Of a DNA stretch of 10,667 nucleotides, positions 1 to 6,288 are shown in pieces. The notes beneath the pieces were generated by a model. It saw only the letters and a program-made list of their open reading frames with translations. It did not search any database and had not been told where the DNA came from. Each line of letters opens with the position of its first letter. The first letter of the stretch is position 1. Origin of the DNA: Elusimicrobiota bacterium (GTDB lineage: Bacteria > Elusimicrobiota > Endomicrobiia > Endomicrobiales > Endomicrobiaceae); assembly GCA_031256695.1 (NCBI GenBank), contig JAIRQB010000144.1:1-10667 (forward strand), read 5' to 3'. Both the position numbers and the translations under genes were made by a program.

Positions 1-75
1 AGTTTAAACTAAAAATGGATACCCGCTAAAATGAAGCGGCTTCGCCGCTTCATTTTGCGAGTATGACAGCCCTGG
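1..75 (-). repeat. Dispersed GTCAT...ATCC palindromic repeat with an inserted hairpin
   Basis: Read on the minus strand this begins GTCATAC-TCGC and ends AGCGGGTATCCATTTT, the same outline as the repeats at 9030, 9127 and 10368. Between the two ends sits a 13-bp perfect stem (28-40 paired with 44-56, arm GCCGCTTCATTTT, loop of 3 nt), so this copy looks like the family repeat carrying a nested hairpin. Similarity judged by eye; the outer boundaries are approximate. Confidence 0.55.
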
Positions 76-352
76 GACTTTAGCCTTTTGCCGTTTCAAT
101 GCTGTAAGACTATGTCGGACAAAGTATTTTTCGTTTAACATCAAAAATCCTGAAAGGATTTTTGCGAGCAGGTATAGCGGCAGTTTAGGATAGAGTATTA
201 GCGGGCAGAGCCGTTTCCCGCCCGCTTGACCGGGGGCGGGATACCGCAAACAAAAGATAAAAATCTCAAAAACAAGAAGCAAAGAGATTTTTTAAATGGC
301 GGAGGGAGGGGGAGATCTGTATAAAGAAGCGCGCAGGGCGCGCTCAACTATC
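76..352. other. Non-coding, hairpin-rich stretch upstream of the tail genes
   Basis: I see no convincing gene here. It holds a 9-bp hairpin (142-150 CAAAAATCC with 156-164), a G+C-rich patch at 219-247 that resembles the ends of the palindromic repeat family (CCCGCCCGCTTGACC and GGGGGCGGGATACC), and a short hairpin AGCGCGC/GCGCGCT at 328-344. A leftward reading frame spans the area, but its translation is made of repeat sequence and it has no ribosome site. Confidence 0.5.
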
Positions 353-438
353 TCAAAAAATCCTTTTGCGCAGACGCCAAGCCGACATCAAGTATTAAAG
401 TCGGCAAAAGTCTGCGTCAAAAAGCAAGGATTTTTTGA
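353..438. repeat. 86-nt nested hairpin just upstream of the tail operon
   Basis: Three coaxial inverted repeats are nested here. A 13-bp perfect outer stem pairs TCAAAAAATCCTT (353-365) with AAGGATTTTTTGA (426-438). A 7-bp stem pairs CGCAGAC (369-375) with GTCTGCG (410-416). An inner stem pairs GCCGAC (381-386) with GTCGGC (400-405) around a 13-nt loop. The inner 25 nt belong to a dispersed family also present at 9175, 10026 and 10052. It ends 25 nt before the start codon of the 464 gene, so it could cap or regulate that transcript, or be a miniature repeat element. Function unknown. Confidence 0.75.
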
Positions 439-463
439 AGAAATATCGTAAGGACTTATTTAA

Positions 464-2395
464 ATGGAACAAATAGAAACCTACATTGAATTAAACAAAA
501 GCGAAAATATGCGTCAAGCGGTAATCTACGAGACGCCTATTTGGATTATCACTTTATACGTTGACTATAAAAAGCATTTGCCTTTTATGGCGGATAAAGA
601 GAGCGTCTATAACAATCTAAATTACAGAGTGGGGGAAGTTGTAGTTGACGACATCGGATACTCAAAAAAGAATTCTTTGGCTGAATGCAAAGCGGCTCAA
701 AGGAGTTTTTATCAAGACGGCGGGCGTCTTTATGTCCATTGCGATAACGACAATCCTCTGTGGGTTTATTTTTCGCCGAGATATTCCAAAATTATCGGTT
801 TTTCTAACGGGAAACAGAGGGAAATAGACGGGCAAATTTATTATCCGGGCGCAGACATCAAGCAGAGTTTAAAACAATCGGCAGACAATCTTGAATACGA
901 CAAGATGAAATTCAACACGGCAAGGATTGACATAGCCAATGCCGACGGCTCTTTTGACAAGTCTATTGATTTTATCGGCAACAATATAAACATCAAATAT
1001 GCCATAGCGCCTTATACTATGGCTAAAAGCATAATGCAATACTATATCAACAATGCGGCAATAAAGACTGATAGGATTTCTTTTGAATGTAAAGACAAAC
1101 GGGAAAGGCTGTCGCAGAAAATACCAAACGAGTATTTTACGGGCGGCGATGACGGCGAATATCCGAAAATCAATACAGATTTGATTGGCAAAATAAAACA
1201 AGAGGCTTTTGGGTATTGTAAAGGATTGCCAGGGGTGTGCGTTGACAGAAACGATTTATATAACCCCGACGGTTCAATTAAGACAACTCGCGCTTATAGA
1301 TTTAGTTCAAAGATTACGGGGAATTTGGAATATATAGAAATAAAACAGACGCAAGATATGGAGAATCCAAAAGGCGAGCAGTGGACACAATTATTTAATC
1401 CGATAGGGATACACTCATATGACAGGGCAAACGGAATTATTAACATAAACGCTATTGCTTGTCTTCCCCACTTGCCTAATGGAGTTCCTAAATACGATGC
1501 CGAGCCTTACGAAGTCCGCGCCACAGGCATTTTCAATCCCGAAAGTTCCCCCAAAGACATAATCCAAGCATTGCTGTATAAGTATTGCGAAATCCCTTTT
1601 GACTCGCAGAATTACAATGTTTCCGAGTGGAATGCCGAACTTGCCGCTCTTGCCAATATCGGCATTGTCTTTGACAAAGAGACTGACATCTTTGCCGCTA
1701 TAGAACAAATACAAAATGCCAGCGCCAGAGGCTTTCAAGTTTATTATGACTATGACAAGTTTTCAGCCCGTCTTGACGACAACAATAGAGCGGTATCCGT
1801 CAATATAGAGCCGTCTGACATTCTAAATATCAACGATATAGAAATAAATATGAATACCGATTTATACGCTACGACTGCGCAGGTGGAATATGCGAGAAAT
1901 TATCAAGCAAAGACTGCCGAGATTTTAATTGACAATAGAAATGAAAAGAATTTGAAAAATCTCTTTAAAATTCCAAAGACTTATATTTTGAAATCAGGTC
2001 TTAAAAGCAAGGCGGAGGCTCAAGCCGCTGCTGACAATTTAATAGATTTTTTTAAAACAATAAGACCGATGATAAACGGCATAAAGTTATTTGGCGAGGC
2101 TTATTTTGATTTAAAACTTTTTGACATAGTAAAAATAGATTTAAGGATAGAAAATAAAGACGGCGGCATTTATAAGAGATTGGCAACGGCAATAAATTAT
2201 GCCGAGAATGCAACTTTTGTTTTAAGGGACAGCGCGCCGCAGATAGACAGAAATGAAGTTTTAGAATTAAACCGAGAAAGAGAAAATATAAGGCGGGAAT
2301 TCGGCGGGCTGATTATCGGTAAAATTATGAATTTATCTAAAAACATAAATGAAGCCGTGACGGAAATAGACATTTTGTATTTAAGGAGCGCATAA
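464..2395 (+). CDS. Phage tail / baseplate-hub-like protein
   Basis: This 643-aa gene starts at an ATG with TAAGGA about 10 bases upstream and is followed with no gap by the tail fibre gene. I recognise it as tail-associated from pattern rather than from a decisive motif. Residues about 153-165 (ARIDIANADGSFD) have the 'N-x-DG-x-FD' style seen near the start of hub and baseplate proteins. Around residues 400-440 a helix-rich stretch leads to a 'YYDYDKFSARLDDN' strand pair, typical of hub proteins that decode a ligand-like strand with a D/G turn. No signal peptide or membrane segment is visible. Position directly before a fibre, an endolysin and a possible internal protein supports a structural role at the tail tip. 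The exact hub family (gp27-like, siphovirus hub or other) cannot be told from sequence alone. Confidence 0.6.
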   Translation: MEQIETYIELNKSENMRQAVIYETPIWIITLYVDYKKHLPFMADKESVYNNLNYRVGEVVVDDIGYSKKNSLAECKAAQRSFYQDGGRLYVHCDNDNPLWVYFSPRYSKIIGFSNGKQREIDGQIYYPGADIKQSLKQSADNLEYDKMKFNTARIDIANADGSFDKSIDFIGNNINIKYAIAPYTMAKSIMQYYINNAAIKTDRISFECKDKRERLSQKIPNEYFTGGDDGEYPKINTDLIGKIKQEAFGYCKGLPGVCVDRNDLYNPDGSIKTTRAYRFSSKITGNLEYIEIKQTQDMENPKGEQWTQLFNPIGIHSYDRANGIININAIACLPHLPNGVPKYDAEPYEVRATGIFNPESSPKDIIQALLYKYCEIPFDSQNYNVSEWNAELAALANIGIVFDKETDIFAAIEQIQNASARGFQVYYDYDKFSARLDDNNRAVSVNIEPSDILNINDIEINMNTDLYATTAQVEYARNYQAKTAEILIDNRNEKNLKNLFKIPKTYILKSGLKSKAEAQAAADNLIDFFKTIRPMINGIKLFGEAYFDLKLFDIVKIDLRIENKDGGIYKRLATAINYAENATFVLRDSAPQIDRNEVLELNRERENIRREFGGLIIGKIMNLSKNINEAVTEIDILYLRSA

Positions 2396-3298
2396 ATGAA
2401 CTTAATATCGCAGAGGTGGATTGTATATCAGCATTCCAATACAAAAGACATAATTCCAAAACAGGGCGAAATGCTTGTCATAAAAGACACGCCCTATTTT
2501 GGCAATTTGGCTGTGTATATTGTAGGCGACGGCGTTCAAACAATAGATGTTTTATGCCGCAAAATTTTAAATTTGCCGATTTTGACTTCAGACTATGACA
2601 ATTATGTGCCGCGAGCGGGCGAGATGCTCGGCGCTTTTAGAGAATTTAACGGCGCTCAAATAGTGTGGCAATATATCGGCGACGGGACTCATACTTTTGG
2701 GTGGTTAAAAGCGCAGACGCCGCCTACTCTTAACGCTCTTTTGGCAATGATAACGAGCGAGCAGACGGCAAGACAAGAAGCCGACACTGCATTAGATGCA
2801 AAAATAGCCGATGTAAAAAATATAGCGGAAGCAAGCAGCGTGGTTTTATCTTTTCAAAATCCCGCTCAACTTGCGGAGTGGATGGTCGGGAACTATCAGA
2901 GAGCAGACGGCAAATTGCCTTCTGATTTAAGGACGGGTTGGAAAGCGGTTTTTGTTGAGGAAGTTCATTTTGACAAGTGGTGGGACGGCGACAGCGTTCC
3001 GCCGCAATGGCGCGATATAGAAGCGCAGACAGATTTGAGCGGATACAGGACGGCGGAGGCTCAAGATATTATAGACGACACAAAAGCGCCGCTCGCAAGC
3101 CCGCAGTTGACGGGCATACCGACAACGCCCGAGCCTGACTTTACAATAAGAGACCAAATAGCGACGGCAGGACTTGTGATGGATTTATTCAATTTAATGA
3201 TTTCTGTTTTACCAAATATAAGAATTATCAAAACTGCAGACGGATTAGACATAGATTTTAGAGCAACGATTGATGAGAATATAAGACAAACGGAATAA
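2396..3298 (+). CDS. Phage tail fibre / receptor-binding protein with two GDG modules
   Basis: 300 aa; its ATG follows the TAA of the hub-like gene directly (TAAATG), and AAGGAG lies 7 nt upstream, so the two are translationally close. Two N-terminal modules resemble the tail-attachment module of major tropism determinant and related fibres: residues 21-46 (P-x-x-GEML ... VGDG) and 72-97 (PRAGEML ... IGDG). Residues about 117-147 (EQTARQEADTALDAKIADV) look like a trimeric coiled coil. Residues 231-247 (APLASPQLTGIPTTPEP) followed by RDQIATAGLV at 252-261 match the repeat motif common in tail fibres. The C-terminus is short, with no obvious lectin or peptidase domain. Its likely role is attachment to the tail tip and host binding. 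High confidence that it is a fibre, lower for the receptor role. Confidence 0.85.
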   Translation: MNLISQRWIVYQHSNTKDIIPKQGEMLVIKDTPYFGNLAVYIVGDGVQTIDVLCRKILNLPILTSDYDNYVPRAGEMLGAFREFNGAQIVWQYIGDGTHTFGWLKAQTPPTLNALLAMITSEQTARQEADTALDAKIADVKNIAEASSVVLSFQNPAQLAEWMVGNYQRADGKLPSDLRTGWKAVFVEEVHFDKWWDGDSVPPQWRDIEAQTDLSGYRTAEAQDIIDDTKAPLASPQLTGIPTTPEPDFTIRDQIATAGLVMDLFNLMISVLPNIRIIKTADGLDIDFRATIDENIRQTE

Positions 3299-3307
3299 GG
3301 AGTAAAA

Positions 3308-3730
3308 ATGTATAAATGTAAATACTTCAGCATTAAAGAGTTAGTAAATCCTGCCTTTTTAAAATTGACAAGCGAGGCAATTCTATGGAGTATTTTTGAC
3401 GAGCGCCTTTTAAAACTTGCAGACGCTATAAGAGAACAATTCGGCAGTATTATTATAAATGGTGGCGGGCTGACAGACTGCGGATTGCGGCAAAACGACA
3501 GCGCAACGGGCGCGGGATTTTCTGCACACAAATACGGGCGGGCGCTTGACCTTCATATTTGCAGCATTGAAAACAAGAAACTTGATAAGCCCGCTAAAAC
3601 AAGCGAATATGAAAAACTCCGCTCCGCTTTGCTATCCAATACGGCTTTCAATCTCTTAAACTTTGAAACAAACATTTATTGGCTTCACATAGACACTTTC
3701 AACCGCCAAAATCGGCTGTTTTTGCCGTAA
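3308..3730 (+). CDS. M15-family zinc peptidase, probable phage endolysin
   Basis: 140 aa, preceded by AAGGAG with normal spacing, 9 nt after the fibre gene. The core looks like the M15 D-Ala-D-Ala carboxypeptidase / endolysin fold. FSAHKYGRALDLHI (71-84) supplies the zinc ligands H74 and D81 in the SxHxxGxAxD motif. YWLHIDTF (124-131) supplies the third ligand H127 in the WxHxD motif. GLR at 59-61 corresponds to the conserved arginine motif upstream of the first ligand. The length matches the compact single-domain form. It would cut peptide cross-links in peptidoglycan at lysis. No signal peptide or membrane segment is seen, so release would need a holin, and none is identified next to it. 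Being next to the fibre it could instead be virion-associated. Confidence 0.88.
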   Translation: MYKCKYFSIKELVNPAFLKLTSEAILWSIFDERLLKLADAIREQFGSIIINGGGLTDCGLRQNDSATGAGFSAHKYGRALDLHICSIENKKLDKPAKTSEYEKLRSALLSNTAFNLLNFETNIYWLHIDTFNRQNRLFLP

Positions 3731-3751
3731 AATAAAATAAAAGGAAACAAT

Positions 3752-4915
3752 ATGACAAAAGAGGACATTTTAAAAACAGCGGGCGGGATAGGGGCAAACA
3801 TATCAGAAGGCGCTACATTTGGTCTTGGCGACATTTTATACGGCAATATTGCGGCAAGTATTGAGAAGGCAAGGGACAATTTTGGGAAAGCGCCTAAACT
3901 TGTAAAAGACAAATTAAACAATTTCTATTTAAGCGGCGAGGATGGGAATATAAGGCATATATCAAAAGAGCAGGCAAAAGAATATCAAAGGCAAGCAGGC
4001 GCTACATTCGGCGCATTAGCGGATATGTATAGGGGTGAATTCAATGATTTTAAAGGACAATACAATAAAGAGCATCCTGTAATTGGCGCATTATCAGAGG
4101 TCGGCGGCAGCATAGCGCCTGCGCTTCTTATGCCGCCCATCAGCGCCGCAGGGAAGATAAATGCATTACAAAAGGCATTAAGAGGGGCAGTAACGGGCGC
4201 AAAGTGGAGCGCGGCGCATAGTTTAGGCAATACTTTGACAGAAGGAGAGGATTTGACGGGCAGAGAGATATTAGAGCGGCTCGGCATAGATGCGGCAAGC
4301 GGGGCAATTTTGAGCGGTTTAGGCGCGCCCATTTCTGCTATTTCTAACAAAATCATTTCAAAAATAGAGCCTAAAAGAGTTTTTATAGAGCCTTGGCTAA
4401 AAGACGCCGCTTTTTTAGCGGGCAGAATGAAAGAGACTACAAGGAATGGTGAAAAGATTACGCCGCCGAAAGTTATAAGTGATTTCTATGCTGATAAATT
4501 TCAAGGGAAGAGCAGGCAAACAAAGGCAGGCAATATACATCATACAAGAATAGGTAAAGAAGAAATAAGAAAAAAGAGCAGTTATGACTTAATTCCGCAA
4601 TTGGATGAGATTTTAGACAAAATAAGGAAAGTATCAGGTTATAAGGTAAGCGACAGACACGCAAATATCAATAAATTTGCTGGTTTTACATATGCTGAAA
4701 CACCTATTGAATATGAAAGAATTAAACAGATAGCATTTACAACGATAGGAATAGATAATCAAGGACGGCAGAATTTTTACAATACAAGGACAAAGCCATA
4801 TGGAACTGTAAAGAATAATATCTATAACAATTCAGATATGTTAGCAAGGCGTTTATTAGGCAGTTTATATCCGGTGATGAAGTATATATGGGAAAAAGAA
4901 AACAGAGATTATTGA
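3752..4915 (+). CDS. Phage internal virion / polyvalent-type protein, function unproven
   Basis: 387 aa, ATG with AAGGAA 6 nt upstream, 21 nt after the endolysin gene. The N-terminal half carries two features common in large phage proteins thought to sit inside the virion: a glycine-rich 'GATFGLGDILYG' stretch (20-31) and 'Y-x-x-EHPVIGALSEVGGSIAPALL' (about 104-126), followed by hydrophobic glycine/alanine-rich segments (127-200) that could insert in a membrane. The C-terminal part (about 225-387) is different: charged, with YDLIPQLDEILDKIRKV (278-294), GYKVSD and YERIKQIAF. It loosely recalls the small nuclease-like or associated domains found at the ends of polyvalent phage proteins, but I see no catalytic set I can name. 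The base composition also becomes more A+T-rich there. Its stop codon lies inside the first hairpin of the structured array. Coding is near certain; function is inference. Confidence 0.7.
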   Translation: MTKEDILKTAGGIGANISEGATFGLGDILYGNIAASIEKARDNFGKAPKLVKDKLNNFYLSGEDGNIRHISKEQAKEYQRQAGATFGALADMYRGEFNDFKGQYNKEHPVIGALSEVGGSIAPALLMPPISAAGKINALQKALRGAVTGAKWSAAHSLGNTLTEGEDLTGREILERLGIDAASGAILSGLGAPISAISNKIISKIEPKRVFIEPWLKDAAFLAGRMKETTRNGEKITPPKVISDFYADKFQGKSRQTKAGNIHHTRIGKEEIRKKSSYDLIPQLDEILDKIRKVSGYKVSDRHANINKFAGFTYAETPIEYERIKQIAFTTIGIDNQGRQNFYNTRTKPYGTVKNNIYNNSDMLARRLLGSLYPVMKYIWEKENRDY

Positions 4916-4974
4916 TTTCGCGGGGTCAATCAGGCCCCGCTAGTCAATAATCTCTGTCTGTAAAGCAGTATATC
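4902..4974 (-). ncRNA. Structured array, unit 1 (14-bp hairpin)
   Basis: The outer stem ACAGAGATTATTGA (4902-4915) pairs perfectly with 4944-4957. An inner stem GCGGGG (4920-4925) pairs with CCCCGC (4935-4940), and CAGTATATC lies at 4966-4974 with an A-run after it. Read leftward: a GATATACTG lead, a 13-14 bp stem, an asymmetric internal loop with GAAA on the 3' side, a 6-bp upper stem and the loop CCTGATTGA, then a U-rich tail. The left arm overlaps the last codons and stop of the 3752 gene. Leftward RNA is inferred from the pairing pattern across the three units, not shown. Confidence 0.6.
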
Positions 4975-5011
4975 AAAAAAACGAAACAATGAAAAAAGAA
5001 CCAAAACAAAA

Positions 5012-5082
5012 CGGGCATTATTAAATAGCGACCAGTAGACAAGGCCTTTGCTATCTAACAATACCCGCAACGACAGTGTATC
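5012..5082 (-). ncRNA. Structured array, unit 2 (divergent copy)
   Basis: The outer arms CGGGCATTATTA (5012-5023) and TAACAATACCCG (5056-5067) show two A/C mismatches on the plus strand that become G-U pairs on the minus strand, giving a 12-bp RNA stem. An upper stem pairs ATAGC (5025-5029) with GCTAT (5050-5054). The conserved tail CAGTGTATC is at 5074-5082, followed by eight A. The hairpin sequence is almost unrelated to units 1 and 3, but the layout is the same. Confidence 0.55.
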
Positions 5083-5090
5083 AAAAAAAA

Positions 5091-5163
5091 TAGAGATTAC
5101 TGATTTCGCCCAGTTAATCAGATGGGCTACTCTCAATAACCTCTACTTGTAGGGCAGTATATC
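5091..5163 (-). ncRNA. Structured array, unit 3 (next to the HicB-like gene)
   Basis: The outer arms TAGAGATTACTGA (5091-5103) and TCAATAACCTCTA (5133-5145) pair over 13 bp as minus-strand RNA with two G-U pairs. The inner stem GCCCA (5108-5112) pairs with TGGGC (5123-5127), a different sequence from unit 1 but still paired. The conserved tail CAGTATATC is at 5155-5163. The minus-strand loop holds CTGATTAA, like unit 1. The conserved tail overlaps the stop codon of the HicB-like gene, so the array begins where that gene ends. Confidence 0.6.
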
Positions 5164-5434
5164 AAAAAGCGCTAGGGGAAACAAAAATGGATTTTTTAAG
5201 TTCTTTTAAAACGCTGATTATATTGCCTTTGCTGTTGATATGTTCTACCCAAATATCAAGCGCTTCTTGAAACATACTTTTAGCGTGTTTTAAACTATTT
5301 CCATATGTGCTTATAGCGAGAGAAGGGCAATCGGCAAAAATTGTTTTTTTATTTTTGCCCGCTCTAAAAAAATAAACAGGCGCCGATACGCTTATAACTT
5401 TATTATTGCTGACTATTAACTTTGATTGTTTCAT
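5162..5434 (-). CDS. HicB-like antitoxin-type protein without a HicA partner
   Basis: 90 aa, ATG with AAGGGG 8 nt upstream; that site overlaps the stop codon of the repressor gene (gap 11 nt), so the two form one leftward operon. After two N-terminal strands, the region F33-A34-D35-C36-P37-S38-L39 followed by STYGNSLKHAKSMFQEALDIWVEH (42-65) matches the partial RNase H-like fold of HicB proteins: 'CP-x-L ... S-x-G-x-(S/T)-x-x-x-A ... EAL'. There is no C-terminal DNA-binding domain. HicA toxins are about 60-80 aa with a double-stranded-RNA-binding-like fold and normally sit next to HicB. None is found on either side. It may be an orphan antitoxin, a phage anti-toxin decoy, or a regulatory partner of the repressor. 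Family call fairly firm; role open. Confidence 0.65.
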   Translation of the reverse strand: MKQSKLIVSNNKVISVSAPVYFFRAGKNKKTIFADCPSLAISTYGNSLKHAKSMFQEALDIWVEHINSKGNIISVLKELKKSIFVSPSAF

Positions 5435-5445
5435 TTATTTTCCCC

Positions 5446-5838
5446 TTATTTGATTTTTAACTTGCTGTAAATCTTATCAATTTTGAGTTTAATTATTTCA
5501 ATATCTTTTTTGAGGATTTCAATATCATTGTTTTGAGAGGAGTTTTGATTGATTTTTTGAGTTTTTCTATTGCTTATATTTTTTATATTGCCGTCTGATA
5601 TATTTTGCTCTTCTGTTTGTGAAAAATTTTTGCCGTATCCGAAAATCTCTTTTATTTCTGCTTCAGGCTTTTTAAAGATTTTAGAGAGTTTTAGGATGTA
5701 ATCCGTATTTGGCGTCCTCGTGCCGTTAAACCATCTGTTTATAACTCCCTGCTCAACTCCCAATTCTTTAGCAAGTTTAACTTGCCCGCCTCTAACCTTT
5801 CCGTATTTTTCCTGAAACAACATTTCTACTTTCGTCAT
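5446..5838 (-). CDS. XRE/Cro-CI-type phage repressor
   Basis: 130 aa. The frame is open for 56 more codons upstream, but the ATG at 5838 is chosen because AAGGAGGT lies 5 nt before it and the residues upstream are low-complexity and cover the operator. Residues about 18-40 (GGQVKLAKELGVEQGVINRW) form a Cro/CI helix-turn-helix with the usual 'QxxLAxxLGVxxxxIxxWxxG' pattern, continuing TPNTDYILKLSKIF to residue 55. A polar linker rich in Asn, Gln and Ser (71-105) leads to a short coiled coil (104-130, ILKKDIEIIKLKIDKI) that probably dimerises it. No peptidase (LexA-type self-cleavage) domain is present, so induction must work another way, perhaps through the HicB-like neighbour. It lies divergent to the early operon and presumably binds the GACAA boxes at 5855-5890. 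Confidence 0.85.
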   Translation of the reverse strand: MTKVEMLFQEKYGKVRGGQVKLAKELGVEQGVINRWFNGTRTPNTDYILKLSKIFKKPEAEIKEIFGYGKNFSQTEEQNISDGNIKNISNRKTQKINQNSSQNNDIEILKKDIEIIKLKIDKIYSKLKIK

Positions 5839-5854
5839 AACTACCTCCTTGTTA

Positions 5855-5893
5855 TTGTCTAAAATTGACAAAATAAGACAAATAAGACAAAAT
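5855..5893. promoter_or_regulatory. Operator cluster and rightward early promoter
   Basis: TTGTCTAAAATTGACAA (5855-5871) is a palindromic site with TTGTC/GACAA arms. Two further GACAA boxes at 5877-5881 and 5886-5890 sit in a 9-nt direct repeat (ATAAGACAA twice). A rightward promoter fits on top: TTGACA (5865-5870), a 17-nt spacer, then CAAAAT (5888-5893, 4 of 6 bases of the consensus -10). Repressor bound here would block this promoter and sit just upstream of its own gene. The arrangement is seen; binding is inferred. Confidence 0.65.
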
Positions 5894-5931
5894 AGCAACA
5901 CAACAAAAAAATTCGTTTTTTTACAAAAAAT

Positions 5932-6164
5932 CTTTGGCAATGCAATAAGGTAAAAGGACATTGCCAAAGTCAAGCGGCTGTCGCCGCTTGACTGATAAAA
6001 AAACAACTATTCCCTCCGCAAGAGGTAGAAAGAAATGAGAAAAGACAAAAAACAAAACAAAATAAATACAGAAAAAATAAAAAAGACCCCGCTTGATTCT
6101 CACAGGCGGCTCTTGCGGAGCGGCGTAAATATATCCCTTGAAAGAATATTTACGCCGTTTTTTT
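5932..6164 (+). ncRNA. Structured 5' leader of the early operon with an intrinsic terminator
   Basis: Downstream of the putative rightward promoter come four inverted repeats and no convincing gene: CTTTGGCAATG/CATTGCCAAAG (5932-5942 with 5959-5969), GTCAAGCGGC/GCCGCTTGAC (5969-5978 with 5983-5992, loop TGTC), a long-range CTCCGCAAGAG/CTCTTGCGGAG (6014-6024 with 6110-6120), and the terminator stem at 6121-6157. An alternative 8-bp pairing TCAAGCGG (from 5970) with CCGCTTGA (about 6089-6096) competes with the second hairpin. A frame opening at ATG 6035 with AGAGGT before it runs through the terminator and could be a leader peptide. The arrangement suggests attenuation or an independent small RNA; the signal is unknown. 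Confidence 0.55.
6121..6164 (+). terminator. Intrinsic terminator in the early leader
   Basis: CGGCGTAAATAT (6121-6132) pairs perfectly with 6146-6157 (12 bp, 13-nt loop) and is followed by seven T. It lies about 88 nt before the first early gene, so rightward transcripts must read through it or restart. A TATAAA at 6190-6195 could be part of a second promoter, but no good -35 is seen. Confidence 0.85.
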
Positions 6165-6210
6165 ATCTAAAAATAGTTTGCGGGCATTCTATAAAAAGCG
6201 GAGCGGGAAA

Positions 6211-6288
6211 ATGGCGCTATATTTAAAAAAAGCGCATAAAAAGGAGGCAGTATGGGAATATGCATTGACAACAAAATTTGCGTATTAA
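6211..6288 (+). CDS. Possible 25-aa leader peptide overlapping the next start
   Basis: An ATG with GGAGCGGG just upstream opens a 25-codon frame (MALYLKKAHKKEAVWEYALTTKFAY) that runs across the ribosome site and start of the 6252 gene in another frame. It may only couple translation or be chance. No homology recognised. Confidence 0.2.
   Translation: MALYLKKAHKKEAVWEYALTTKFAY

Noticed and set aside
4..282. Leftward 92-aa frame at the left end
   Set aside because: Its translation is made of palindromic repeat sequence, with no ribosome site and no recognisable domain.
2396..3298. Diversity-generating retroelement target in the tail fibre
   Set aside because: The N-terminal modules resemble those of tropism determinants, but there is no C-type lectin domain, no reverse transcriptase and no template repeat in the window.
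4902..5164. CRISPR array
   Set aside because: The units are long, fold internally and differ in sequence; there are no identical short repeats with unique spacers and no cas genes.
4902..5164. Type III toxin-antitoxin RNA repeats (ToxI-like)
   Set aside because: No toxin frame of suitable size lies downstream on the same strand; the downstream leftward DNA is antisense to a phage gene. Kept only as a loose analogy.
5839..6006. Upstream extension of the repressor to 186 aa
   Set aside because: The extra residues are low-complexity and would cover the operator; AAGGAGGT directly precedes the ATG at 5838.
6035..6226. 63-aa rightward frame in the early leader as a normal gene
   Set aside because: A perfect intrinsic terminator lies inside the frame. 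A regulatory leader peptide remains possible and is mentioned with the leader.
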